In this document: positions 44,435 through 52,902 of the stretch, piece by piece
How the letters are laid out: the number at the start of each line of letters is the position of its first letter
Position numbering within the stretch: the stretch's first letter is position 1
Source: Lutimaribacter salitolerans
GTDB lineage: Bacteria > Pseudomonadota > Alphaproteobacteria > Rhodobacterales > Rhodobacteraceae
Assembly (NCBI RefSeq): GCF_042677865.1
Contig: NZ_JBHUDD010000059.1
Location: 243,398-307,397 of the forward strand
DNA: 64,000 nucleotides
Reading direction: 5' to 3'
Position numbers and translations under genes: made by a program
Notes under the pieces: model-generated
The model's input: the letters and a program-made list of their open reading frames with translations, nothing else
What the model was told of the DNA's origin: nothing
Databases searched by the model: none

Positions 44435-45256
44435 ATGCTTGACGCAAGCGACGAAGGTTACATCACCGCCGATGGCCGCAAGATCGGTGGCGTGTTGATG
44501 GAAATGAAGAATATTTCCCTGCGTTTTGGCGGGGTCAAGGCGATCACCGACATCACCTTCGACATCCGCGAGGGCGAGATCCGCGCCATCATCGGGCCGA
44601 ACGGGGCGGGCAAGTCGTCGATGCTGAACGTCATCTCGGGCTTCTACGTCCCGCAGGAGGGCGAGGTCTGGTACAAGGGCGAGAAACGCCCACCGATGAA
44701 ACCGTTCCAGGTGGCGCAACTGGGTATTGCCCGGACGTTCCAGAACATCGCCCTTTTCGAGGGGATGAGCGTGCTGGACAACGTGATGACCGGGCGGCTG
44801 AACTACATGAAAACCGGGCTGCTGGCGCAGGCGATCTGGAAGGGCAAGGCCGAGAAGGAAGAGACGGAGAACCGGGAAGTCGTTGAAAAGATTATCGACT
44901 TTCTGGAGATTCAGACCATCCGCAAGACGCCAGTGTCACGTCTGCCATACGGGTTGAAAAAGCGGGTCGAGCTGGCGCGGGCGTTGGCGGCCGAGCCGTC
45001 GTTGCTGCTGCTGGACGAGCCGATGGCGGGCATGAACGTCGAGGAAAAAGAGGACATGAGCCGCTTTATCCTGGATGTGAATGATGAATTCGGCACGACC
45101 ATCGCCCTGATCGAGCATGATATGGGCGTGGTCATGGACCTGTCGGACCGGGTTGTCGTGATGGATTACGGCAAGAAGATCGGCGACGGCACGCCCGACG
45201 AGGTGCGCAAGAACCAGGCCGTGATCGACGCCTATCTGGGGGTCGCCCATGACTGA
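44435..45256 (+). CDS. Branched-chain-type ABC transporter ATPase (LivG-like)
   Basis: This 273-residue ATPase has Walker A GPNGAGKSS, Q-loop in RTFQNIALFEGMS, Walker B LLLDEPMAG and switch IEHDMGVV. The HAAT-family C-terminal GxPDEVRxNxxVxxAYLG segment marks it as LivG type. An insertion (YMKTGLLAQAIWKGKAEKEE) after the Q-loop is longer than in LivG itself. The signature LPYGLKKRVE replaces the canonical LSxGQ, as is common in this subgroup. It energises the LivH/LivM-like permease in this cluster. Confidence 0.9.
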   Translation: MLDASDEGYITADGRKIGGVLMEMKNISLRFGGVKAITDITFDIREGEIRAIIGPNGAGKSSMLNVISGFYVPQEGEVWYKGEKRPPMKPFQVAQLGIARTFQNIALFEGMSVLDNVMTGRLNYMKTGLLAQAIWKGKAEKEETENREVVEKIIDFLEIQTIRKTPVSRLPYGLKKRVELARALAAEPSLLLLDEPMAGMNVEEKEDMSRFILDVNDEFGTTIALIEHDMGVVMDLSDRVVVMDYGKKIGDGTPDEVRKNQAVIDAYLGVAHD

Positions 45257-45266
45257 AAACACCGCG

Positions 45267-45299
45267 CACAATCCATGCACAATCCATGCACATCCCATG
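45267..45299 (+). repeat. Three tandem 11-bp repeats
   Basis: CACAATCCATG occurs twice in tandem (45267-45277 and 45278-45288), followed by the variant CACATCCCATG (45289-45299). They fill the spacer between the ATPase and permease genes. The 11-bp period is close to one DNA helix turn. It may be slippage or a binding array; function unknown. Confidence 0.75.
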
Positions 45300-45336
45300 C
45301 ATACGCCGACTGCCCCGCAGCAAAGGAGCCTGAGCC

Positions 45337-46323
45337 ATGCCTGATCAACTGGTATACGCGATGGAGGTGTTTCTGAACGGGCTGATGGCCGGGGTGCTGT
45401 ATGCGCTTGTGGCCCTTGGGTTCGTCCTGATCTACAAGGCCAGCGGCATCTTCAACTTTGCCCAGGGCGTCATGGCCCTTTTCGCCGCCCTGACGCTGGT
45501 TGGGATCATGGAAGGCCGGGTGCCGTTCGCGCATCTGATCAAGGCCGTTACCGGGGCGGATGTGCATCACTTTGGCTGGACCGTGCCGTCGCTGGCGGCG
45601 ATCCTTCTGACGATGCTTGTCATGGTGTTCCTGGCCTGGGCGGTCAACAAGCTGATCTTCAATCATCTTGTGAACCAGGAGCCGATCATCCTCTTCATGG
45701 CCACCATCGGTCTGGCCTATTTCATGGAAGGCTTTGGCGACCTGATGTGGGGCGCGGAGATCAAGAAGCTGGATGTCGGCCTGCCGCAGGGGATCAACGA
45801 TGCGATTGACGAGGTCACGTTCGGCTGGTTCGGATACGGCTTTTTCATCGACAACCTGGACATCGCGGCGACCATCGTGGCGGTCATCCTTGTCATCCTG
45901 CTTGTCATGTTCAGCCAGTACACCAAGCAGGGTCGCGCCATGCGGGCGGTGGCCGATGACCATCAGGCGGCATTGTCGGTGGGGATCAGCCTGAACTTCA
46001 TCTGGGTGCTGGTCTGGTCGCTGGCCGGATTCGTTGCGCTGGCCGCCGGCATCATGTGGGGCACGAAATCGGGTGTGCAGTTCTCGCTGTCGCTGATCGC
46101 GCTCAAGGCGCTGCCGGTGCTGATGCTGGGCGGCTTTACCTCGATCCCCGGGGCCATCGTGGGCGGGCTGATCATCGGGGTGGGTGAAAAGCTGTTCGAA
46201 TTCGCCATCGGCCCGATCATCGGGGGGGCGACCGAAAACTGGTTTGCCTATGTTCTGGCGCTGATCTTTCTCGTCTTCCGGCCGCAGGGCCTGTTTGGCG
46301 AAAAGATCATCGAGAGGGTGTAG
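45337..46323 (+). CDS. Branched-chain-type ABC permease (LivH-like)
   Basis: This 328-residue inner-membrane permease starts with an amphipathic segment, then NGLMAGVLYALVALGFVLIYKASG, the LivH hallmark. About eight helices follow, with the ATPase-contact loop TKQGRAMRAVADDHQAALSV. It is larger than LivH (~300) through a periplasmic stretch at ~70-90. GGAG lies before the ATG. It forms the channel with the LivM-like protein. Confidence 0.92.
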   Translation: MPDQLVYAMEVFLNGLMAGVLYALVALGFVLIYKASGIFNFAQGVMALFAALTLVGIMEGRVPFAHLIKAVTGADVHHFGWTVPSLAAILLTMLVMVFLAWAVNKLIFNHLVNQEPIILFMATIGLAYFMEGFGDLMWGAEIKKLDVGLPQGINDAIDEVTFGWFGYGFFIDNLDIAATIVAVILVILLVMFSQYTKQGRAMRAVADDHQAALSVGISLNFIWVLVWSLAGFVALAAGIMWGTKSGVQFSLSLIALKALPVLMLGGFTSIPGAIVGGLIIGVGEKLFEFAIGPIIGGATENWFAYVLALIFLVFRPQGLFGEKIIERV

Positions 46324-46325
46324 CC

Positions 46326-46583
46326 ATGGCCAAGCTGATCGCCATCGTCAATGTCGTCGCCTGGTCGGGATTTTGGGCCTTTGGGTACCTGGCGCTGACA
46401 GCCGAGCCTGCCGATAACCGGCAGATCACGGTTGCCGCGATCCTTGCCGCGCTGGGCGCGGGTCTGGGCCTGTGGGCCTGGTTCCGCCTGATCCGTGTGA
46501 CAGAGCACACCGGCTATGCCAGGCCGGCCAACCGCGCCGACCGCAGCCATCTGGAAGAAGAGTTCAACGGGGGAAGTGTCTGA
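46326..46583 (+). CDS. Small two-helix membrane protein in importer operon
   Basis: This 85-residue protein has two hydrophobic segments (residues ~5-25 and ~36-54) and a polar tail. I do not recognise a family. It lies 2 bases after the LivH-like stop, and its own stop overlaps the LivM-like ATG (TGATG), so it is translated as part of the permease unit. An accessory subunit of the transporter is a reasonable inference. Confidence 0.75.
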   Translation: MAKLIAIVNVVAWSGFWAFGYLALTAEPADNRQITVAAILAALGAGLGLWAWFRLIRVTEHTGYARPANRADRSHLEEEFNGGSV

Positions 46584-47659
46584 TGTTCTATCGTGAGGCC
46601 GGCGATTTCAAATCGTCCTATGTGGAAGACAGCCAGACCTTTCCGATCAAGTTCGACAGGTATCGCTATTACGTCGTGCTGATATTCGCCTTTGCCGTCG
46701 TGCCCTTTGTGGTCAACGACTATTGGGTGAACGCGATCTTCATGCCGTTCCTGATCTATTCCATCGCGGCGATCGGGCTGAACATCCTTGTGGGGTATTG
46801 CGGGCAGGTCAGCCTGGGCACCGGCGGGTTCATGGCGGTGGGGGCCTTTGCCTGCTACAAGCTGATGACGGCCTTTCCCGATATCAGCATCATCATTCAC
46901 GTGATCCTTGCGGGCGGCATCACGGCGATCGTGGGCGTGCTGTTCGGGTTGCCATCGCTGCGGATCAAGGGGTTCTACTTGGCCGTGGCGACGCTGGCGG
47001 CGCAGTTCTTCCTGGTCTGGTTGTTCAACCGCGTGCCGTGGTTCTACAACTATTCGGCCACCGGGCAGATCACCGCGCCCGAGCGGACGGTCGTGGGCGC
47101 GCCGGTGACAGGGGCCAACACGGATGCCTGGGCGGCGTATTTCTTTTGCCTCGTGTTCACCGTGGCCTGCGCGATCATCGCGCGCAACCTGACGCGCGGG
47201 GCGCAGGGGCGCAAATGGATGGCGATCCGGGACATGGACATCGCGGCCGAGATCATCGGGGTGGACCCGTTGAAGGCCAAGCTGTCTGCCTTTGCGGTCA
47301 GTTCGTTCTTCGTGGGCATCTCGGGGGCGCTGTTCTTTGCGATCTATCTGGGCGCGGTTGAAGTGGGCGAGGTGTTCGGCATCCAGAAATCCTTCCTGGT
47401 GCTGTTCATGGTGATCATCGGCGGGCTTGGGTCGATCTTTGGCTCGTTCGCGGGGGCGGCGTTTCTGGTGCTGCTGCCCGTGTTGCTGAAGAACACGCTG
47501 GTGGGCGGTCTGGGCTGGCCCACCGATCTGGCCGCGCATATCGAATTCATGGTCGTCGGGGCGCTGATCGTCATCTTCCTGATCGCCGAGCCGCACGGTC
47601 TGGCGCAGCTGTGGCGGATCGCCAAAGAGAAACTGCGGCTGTGGCCCTTCCCGCACTAG
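46583..47659 (+). CDS. Branched-chain-type ABC permease (LivM-like)
   Basis: This 358-residue permease has a polar N-terminus of ~30 residues, then eight to nine helices. The LivM signature is GLNILVGYCGQVSLGTGGFMAVGA, spread over helix 3-4 here with LVGYCGQVSLGTGGFM, and the coupling loop carries GRKWMAIRDMDIAAEIIGVD. It pairs with the LivH-like subunit. The ATG overlaps the small gene's stop. A hairpin follows its own stop. Confidence 0.92.
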   Translation: MFYREAGDFKSSYVEDSQTFPIKFDRYRYYVVLIFAFAVVPFVVNDYWVNAIFMPFLIYSIAAIGLNILVGYCGQVSLGTGGFMAVGAFACYKLMTAFPDISIIIHVILAGGITAIVGVLFGLPSLRIKGFYLAVATLAAQFFLVWLFNRVPWFYNYSATGQITAPERTVVGAPVTGANTDAWAAYFFCLVFTVACAIIARNLTRGAQGRKWMAIRDMDIAAEIIGVDPLKAKLSAFAVSSFFVGISGALFFAIYLGAVEVGEVFGIQKSFLVLFMVIIGGLGSIFGSFAGAAFLVLLPVLLKNTLVGGLGWPTDLAAHIEFMVVGALIVIFLIAEPHGLAQLWRIAKEKLRLWPFPH

Positions 47660-47668
47660 GGCGGGGCA

Positions 47669-47686
47669 GGTGGGTTGGCACCCACC
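47669..47686. repeat. GGTGGGT/ACCCACC hairpin after LivM-like gene
   Basis: GGTGGGT (47669-47675) and ACCCACC (47680-47686) pair across TGGC, ten bases after the permease stop. It belongs to the same sequence style as hairpins at 10014 and 21443. It may reduce read-through into the binding-protein gene. Confidence 0.55.
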
Positions 47687-47760
47687 CTACGAGATACCCG
47701 TGCCGCTGTGCGAGACGGGGAAAACCGAGACATCGGAAAAAACCAAGGGAGGAATAACCG

Positions 47761-49044
47761 ATGAGACTGAAACTGATCGCGACCGCGCTGGCAGCCGTGA
47801 TGGCTGGCGCGCCTGCGATGGCCGAGCTGACCTTTACGGCGCTGAGCTATCGCACCGGACCTTATGCCGCGAACGGGATTCCGTTTGCCGACGGGTATGA
47901 GGATTATTTCACCCTGCTGAACGAACGCGACGGTGGCATCGGCGGCGAGCCTGTCCGGCTGATCGAGTGTGAAACCGGCTATAACACCGAAAAGGGTGTG
48001 GAGTGTTACGAGGGCACCAAGAGTAGCGGAGCGCTGGTCTATCAGCCGCTGTCGACCGGCATCACCTATCAGCTGATCCCCAAGATGACCGCGGATCAGA
48101 TCCCCATGCATTCGATGGGCTATGGCCGCACCTCGGCCAAGAACGGCGAAGTGTTCCGCTGGATCTTCAACTATCCGGCCAACTATTGGGACGGCGCGTC
48201 GATTGCCATCAAGCACCTGCTGGACGTCAATGACGGGGATCTGAGCGGCAAGAAGATCGCGCTGGTCTATCACAACTCGGCCTATGGCAAGGAGCCGATC
48301 CGCACGCTGGAAGAGCTGGCGGAAAAGCATGGCTACGAGCTGAGCCTGCTGCCGGTGGATCATCCCGGGCAGGAGCAGAAAAGCCAGTGGCTGCAAATCC
48401 GCCGCGACCGTCCCGATCACGTGATCATGTGGGGCTGGGGCGTGATGAACCAGGTCGCCATCCAGGAAGCCGTGAACATCCGCTATCCGATGGAGAATTT
48501 CCTGGGCATCTGGTGGTCCGGGTCGGAAAACGATGTGAAGCCTGCCGGCGACGGGGCCGATGGCTACAAGGCGCTTGCCTTCCACAACTTCGGGTCGGAT
48601 TACCCGCTGTTCGATGATCTGAAGGAACATGTCATCGACAAGGGATTGGCCGCCGGTGCGGGCGATCAGGTGGGCTCGGTGCTGTACAACCGTGGTCTTT
48701 ATGCCGCCATGCTGGCCGCCGAAGCCGCCAAGACCGCGCAGGAAATCCATGGTGTGTCGAAGATCACACCGGTGATGATGCGTGATGGCATGGAAGCCCT
48801 TGAAATGACCGAGGCGAAGATGACCGAGCTTGGGCTGCCGGGCTTTGGCCCCGAGTTCAAGGTGAGCTGTCAGAACCACGGTGGCAACGGTTTTGCGGCT
48901 GTCGGTCAGTGGGATGCGGCTGCGGGTGAGTGGACCATGATCACCGACTACATGCAGGCGGATCAGGACGTGCTTGGGCCGCTGATCGAGGAAGACTCGA
49001 TGGCCTATGCCGCCGAAAGCGGTATCGAGCCGGGCTGCAACTGA
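47761..49044 (+). CDS. ABC transporter substrate-binding protein (LivK/HAAT type)
   Basis: This 427-residue periplasmic binding protein has a signal peptide cleaved after APAMA (residue 21). Its mature part has a periplasmic-binding type I fold, with FTALSYRTGPYAANGIPFAD at the start and a central LVYHNSAYGKEP. It is longer than amino-acid LivK (~370), like family members that bind aromatic or aliphatic acids. GGGAGG lies before the ATG. A perfect hairpin follows its stop. Confidence 0.9.
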   Translation: MRLKLIATALAAVMAGAPAMAELTFTALSYRTGPYAANGIPFADGYEDYFTLLNERDGGIGGEPVRLIECETGYNTEKGVECYEGTKSSGALVYQPLSTGITYQLIPKMTADQIPMHSMGYGRTSAKNGEVFRWIFNYPANYWDGASIAIKHLLDVNDGDLSGKKIALVYHNSAYGKEPIRTLEELAEKHGYELSLLPVDHPGQEQKSQWLQIRRDRPDHVIMWGWGVMNQVAIQEAVNIRYPMENFLGIWWSGSENDVKPAGDGADGYKALAFHNFGSDYPLFDDLKEHVIDKGLAAGAGDQVGSVLYNRGLYAAMLAAEAAKTAQEIHGVSKITPVMMRDGMEALEMTEAKMTELGLPGFGPEFKVSCQNHGGNGFAAVGQWDAAAGEWTMITDYMQADQDVLGPLIEEDSMAYAAESGIEPGCN

Positions 49045-49050
49045 GCCAAC

Positions 49051-49080
49051 ATGCGGGCCGCCGATCGTGGCGGCCCGCAT
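49051..49080 (+). terminator. 12-bp perfect hairpin after binding-protein gene
   Basis: ATGCGGGCCGCC (49051-49062) pairs with GGCGGCCCGCAT (49069-49080), with a GATCGT loop, 6 bases past the stop. There is no T tract. In ABC operons such stems often protect the upstream message, raising binding-protein output over that of the downstream ATPase. That role is inferred here. Confidence 0.7.
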
Positions 49081-49102
49081 CCAACCTGACGGAGCGCGCA
49101 AC

Positions 49103-49942
49103 ATGCTGGACGCCACACAGACACCAAGCGGAACCAAGGCCGAGACCGTTCTGGAGATCAACAATATCGAGGTGATCTACAACAGCGTCATCCTTGTGCT
49201 TAAGGGTGTGTCGCTGCGCGTGCCCAAGGGCGGGATCACCGCGCTGCTGGGGGGCAACGGGGCGGGCAAGACCACCACCCTGAAAGCGATTTCCAACCTG
49301 CTGCATTCGGAACGCGGCGAGGTGACCAAGGGCAGCATCCTGTATCGTGGCGAGACGATCCAGAACCTGACGCCGAACGATCTGGTGAAAAAGGGCGTGA
49401 TCCAGGTGATGGAGGGGCGTCACTGCTTCGAGCACCTGACGGTCGAGGAAAACCTGCTGACCGGCGCCTATACGCGCGGGGCCGGCAAGGGCGATATCGA
49501 CGCCGATCTGAACATGGTCTACGACTATTTCCCGCGCCTGAAAGAGCGGCGCCGCAGCCAGGCGGGCTATACCTCGGGCGGAGAGCAACAGATGGTTGCC
49601 ATCGGGCGGGCGCTGATGAGCAAGCCCGAGACGATCCTGCTGGACGAACCCAGCATGGGCCTTGCCCCGCAGCTGGTGGAGCAGATTTTCGGCATCGTCA
49701 AATCGCTGAACGAAAACCAGGGCTACACCTTCCTGCTGGCCGAGCAGAACACCAACGTGGCGCTGCGGTTTGCGCATTACGGTTATATCCTGGAAAGCGG
49801 CCGCGTGGTGATGGACGGCCCGGCCGACGATCTGCGCGAGAACCCGGATGTGAAAGAGTTCTACCTGGGCATGTCCGACGAGGGCCGCAAATCGTTCCGC
49901 AACGTGCGCAGCTATCGCCGCCGCAAACGCTGGCTAGCCTGA
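49103..49942 (+). CDS. Branched-chain-type ABC transporter ATPase (LivF-like)
   Basis: This 279-residue ATPase has Walker A GGNGAGKTT, Walker B ILLDEPSMGLAP and switch FLLAEQNTNVALR, as in LivF. The signature is SGGEQQM. A basic C-terminal tail (SYRRRKRWLA) and an N-terminal extension of ~18 residues are additions to the LivF core. Together with the LivG-like protein it drives the importer. ATG at 49103 is preceded by GGAG. Confidence 0.92.
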   Translation: MLDATQTPSGTKAETVLEINNIEVIYNSVILVLKGVSLRVPKGGITALLGGNGAGKTTTLKAISNLLHSERGEVTKGSILYRGETIQNLTPNDLVKKGVIQVMEGRHCFEHLTVEENLLTGAYTRGAGKGDIDADLNMVYDYFPRLKERRRSQAGYTSGGEQQMVAIGRALMSKPETILLDEPSMGLAPQLVEQIFGIVKSLNENQGYTFLLAEQNTNVALRFAHYGYILESGRVVMDGPADDLRENPDVKEFYLGMSDEGRKSFRNVRSYRRRKRWLA

Positions 49943-49985
49943 GGCTGACCCCGGATCCACACGACATGGCCAAGAGGACAGGCAG

Positions 49986-51206
49986 ATGAGCGGATATTTC
50001 GACGATCTGGAAACCCGCAGCGCGGATCAGCGTGCGGCGGCTTTGGCCAGGGCGCTGCCCGAACAGGTGGCGCGCGCAGCGGGCCTGCCCGGTTATGGCG
50101 GGCGGCTGGACGGGATTGCCGCGTCCGAGATCACGGATATGGCCGCGCTGGCGGGTCTGCCGGTGCTGCGCAAATCCGATCTTGGCGCCGTGCAGGGACC
50201 GGGCAACCCTCTTGGTGGATTGACGACACGACCGGCCAGCGGATTTGCCCATATCTTTCAATCACCCGGCCCGATCTACGAGCCCGGCGGGACCGAGCAT
50301 GACTGGTGGCGGATGGGCCGGTTTCTGAATGCCTGCGGCATCGGGCGCGGCGACATCGTGCAGAATTGCTTTGGCTATCACCTGACACCGGCGGGCATGA
50401 TCTTTGAATCCGGTGCGCGGGCGGTGGGGGCGGCGGTGCTGCCCGCGGGCACCGGCCAGACCGAGTTGCAGGTGACCGCCGCACGCGACGTGGGCACGAC
50501 GGCCTATGCCGGGACGCCCGATTACCTGAAGGTGATTCTGGACAAGGCCGACGAGATGGGCGTGAAACTGGCCATCACCAAGGCCGCCGTCGGGGGCGGT
50601 GCGCTGTTTCCGTCGCTGCGGCAGGAATACGCCGATCGCGGGATATTCTGCCTGCAATCCTATGCCACCGCCGATCTGGGCAACATCGCCTATGAGTCCG
50701 ACGCGATGGAGGGGATGATCGTGGACGAGGGCGTGATCGTCGAGATCGTCACCCCCGGCACCGGCAATCCGGTGGAGCCGGGGCAGGTGGGCGAGGTGAT
50801 CGTGACCTCGCTGAACCCGGATTATCCGCTGATCCGCTTTGCCACCGGCGATCTGTCGGCCGTGATGGCGGGCACCAGCCCCTGTGGCCGCACCAACATG
50901 CGGATCAAGGGCTGGATGGGCCGCGCCGATCAGACCACCAAGATCAAGGGCATGTTCGTGCGTCCCGAACAGGTGGCCGCCCTGGTCGCCAAACATGCCG
51001 AGATCACGCGCGCGCGGGTGATCGCCGGGCGCGAGGGCGAGATGGACGTGATGACCGTGCGGATCGAGGCGCAGGGCGGTGATGCGGATGCCTATGGTGC
51101 CAGCGTGGCCGAGGTGCTGAAGATGAAGGGGACCGTCGAAATCGTGGCGCCGGGCAGCCTGCCCAACGACGGCAAGGTTATCGAGGACACCCGCGAATAC
51201 GGATAG
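49986..51206 (+). CDS. Phenylacetate-CoA ligase-like (PaaK family) protein
   Basis: This 406-residue ANL enzyme resembles PaaK. It has GTEHDWWRM near the nucleotide loop position, AYAGTPDYLKVI, IRFATGDLS, MRIKGWMGRADQTTKIKGMFV, and a C-terminal ACT-like domain. The N-terminal phosphate-binding loop is degenerate (FQSPGPIYEPGG instead of SSGTTG), which is also seen in shorter PaaK relatives. It probably forms a CoA thioester of an aromatic or other acid brought in by the preceding transporter. It is the second CoA ligase of the cluster. Confidence 0.85.
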   Translation: MSGYFDDLETRSADQRAAALARALPEQVARAAGLPGYGGRLDGIAASEITDMAALAGLPVLRKSDLGAVQGPGNPLGGLTTRPASGFAHIFQSPGPIYEPGGTEHDWWRMGRFLNACGIGRGDIVQNCFGYHLTPAGMIFESGARAVGAAVLPAGTGQTELQVTAARDVGTTAYAGTPDYLKVILDKADEMGVKLAITKAAVGGGALFPSLRQEYADRGIFCLQSYATADLGNIAYESDAMEGMIVDEGVIVEIVTPGTGNPVEPGQVGEVIVTSLNPDYPLIRFATGDLSAVMAGTSPCGRTNMRIKGWMGRADQTTKIKGMFVRPEQVAALVAKHAEITRARVIAGREGEMDVMTVRIEAQGGDADAYGASVAEVLKMKGTVEIVAPGSLPNDGKVIEDTREYG

Positions 51207-51240
51207 ACTGCCTCTGACGTCGTTTGACTGGGAGGTTGAT

Positions 51241-52902
51241 ATGCGCGTATTTTTCGTTTCGATTCTGATGGTTGCAACCGTCGGACTGTCGGCCGCCCGG
51301 GCGGCAGACCATGCGCTGATTCTGACGAACCGCGACTACGATACGCTGCCGGATGCGGGTAATGCGCTGACGGTGCGGGATTTCGGCGGTATCTTGCGTG
51401 CCGCTGGATTCGAGGTGCGACAGGGGACGAACCTGCCCGCGCGGGCAATGGTCCGGCAGGCGCAGGAGTTTCAGGACGTAGCGTCAGATCCCGATGCGGG
51501 GCGGCTGATCGTCGTGCTCTCGGGGCATATGGTGTCCTCGGTCCATGATACATGGCTGCTGGGCCGGGACGCGTTCGAGCCTGATGCCCTGTCGGTCGGC
51601 GGTCAGGGTCTGTCGCTGGAGGCGCTGACGCAGGTCATGGCCGATCGGCCCGGGCAGGCGGTGGTGATGCTGGTGCCGTCCGAGAGGGAAATCGAGGTCG
51701 GGCGCGGCCTGACAGCCGGTGTGGCGGATGTGGACCTGCCGCAGGGCGTGACGTTGGTGCAGGGGCCTGCGGATTATCTGGGACAGGTGCTGCAGGACGG
51801 GCTGCTGCAGCCCGGTGTCAGCTATGCCGATGTGACGCGACAGCGCCCGGATGGGGTGACCGTCTCCGGGCTGCGCGGCGGGAGTGTGGCCTTTACCCCG
51901 GCAGACCGGACCGTCGGGACGACAGAACCCGCAGTGAACACCCAAGCTCTTGAGGATCGCGCCTATTGGCGGGCGGTGCAGGATGTCGGCACGGTCGAAG
52001 GCTATGAGAGCTATCAGCGCCGGTTTCCGGACGGGATATTCGCGTCGCAGGCGGCGCAGCGTCTGGCCGATCTGCGTGATGCGCCACGCCGCGAGGCCGA
52101 GGCTGGCGAGGCCGCGCTGGGGCTGGACCGCAGCGGGCGGGTCGATGTGCAGCGCAAGCTGACATTGCTGGGGTTCAACACGCGCGGGGTGGATGGGCTG
52201 TTTGGCCCCGGCACGCGCGGGGCGATTTCAGGGTTTCAACGCGATATCGGAGTCGAAGAGACCGGCTATCTGAACCGTGAGGTGATGCAGGTTCTGAACC
52301 GCCGTGCCGCCCGGGCCGAGGAAGACGCGGCGCGGGCCGAAGAGGCCGCCGCGCGCGAGGCCGAGGCGAGTGACCGTGCGTTCTGGGACCAGACCGGCGC
52401 ACGGGGCGATGAGGACGGGCTGCGCGCCTATCTGGATCGCTACCCGCAGGGCATCTTTGCGACCAGGGCACGCGACCGGCTGGCCGAGTTCGAGCGTCAG
52501 GCGCAAGGGCAGGAGCGCGCGGATTGGGAGGCCACCCGCGACGAAGACACGGCATCGGCCTATCGGGGGTATCTGGATCGCTATCCGAACGGGATTTTTG
52601 CCGCGCAGGCGCAGGAGCGGATTGCCGCGCTGACAGCGCCGGACCCTCCGGCAGAGGAAGAGAACGCTCAGGCCCGCCAGGACCGGGCCGAGGAACAGCA
52701 GGTTGCGGGCAATCCGGTGACCCGGCTGCTGATCGAACGGCGGCTGGCGCAGCTTGGGTATGACCCGGGATCGGCCGAGGGCATCTTTGATCAGGCCACC
52801 CGGCGCGCGGTCCGGGCGTTTCAGGAGGAAGAGGGCCTGCCGGTGACGGGTTTTATCTCGCAGGGGACGGTGGCGGCCTTGCTGGGGATGGGCAGCGACT
52901 AG
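51241..52902 (+). CDS. Caspase-like (cysteine-free) protein with two peptidoglycan-binding domains
   Basis: This 553-residue secreted protein has a signal peptide cleaved after ARA (residue 21). Residues ~22-200 resemble a caspase p20-like domain: HALILTNRDYD, and VVLSGH with His96. The position where the active Cys is expected reads MLVPSERE, and there is no cysteine in the whole protein. Three ~40-residue repeats (D/E-R-A-x-W...Y-P-x-G-I-F) start near residues 239, 378 and 425. Peptidoglycan_binding_1 domains lie at ~296-352 and ~491-550, with a Glu/Ala-rich coiled stretch at ~353-376. It should act in the periplasm as a wall-bound, non-proteolytic protein. Its 3' end overlaps the PHA synthase gene by 4 bases. 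Confidence 0.82.
   Translation: MRVFFVSILMVATVGLSAARAADHALILTNRDYDTLPDAGNALTVRDFGGILRAAGFEVRQGTNLPARAMVRQAQEFQDVASDPDAGRLIVVLSGHMVSSVHDTWLLGRDAFEPDALSVGGQGLSLEALTQVMADRPGQAVVMLVPSEREIEVGRGLTAGVADVDLPQGVTLVQGPADYLGQVLQDGLLQPGVSYADVTRQRPDGVTVSGLRGGSVAFTPADRTVGTTEPAVNTQALEDRAYWRAVQDVGTVEGYESYQRRFPDGIFASQAAQRLADLRDAPRREAEAGEAALGLDRSGRVDVQRKLTLLGFNTRGVDGLFGPGTRGAISGFQRDIGVEETGYLNREVMQVLNRRAARAEEDAARAEEAAAREAEASDRAFWDQTGARGDEDGLRAYLDRYPQGIFATRARDRLAEFERQAQGQERADWEATRDEDTASAYRGYLDRYPNGIFAAQAQERIAALTAPDPPAEEENAQARQDRAEEQQVAGNPVTRLLIERRLAQLGYDPGSAEGIFDQATRRAVRAFQEEEGLPVTGFISQGTVAALLGMGSD

Noticed and set aside
45267..45299. CRISPR-like array
   Set aside because: The 11-bp units are contiguous with no spacers, and no cas gene is present.
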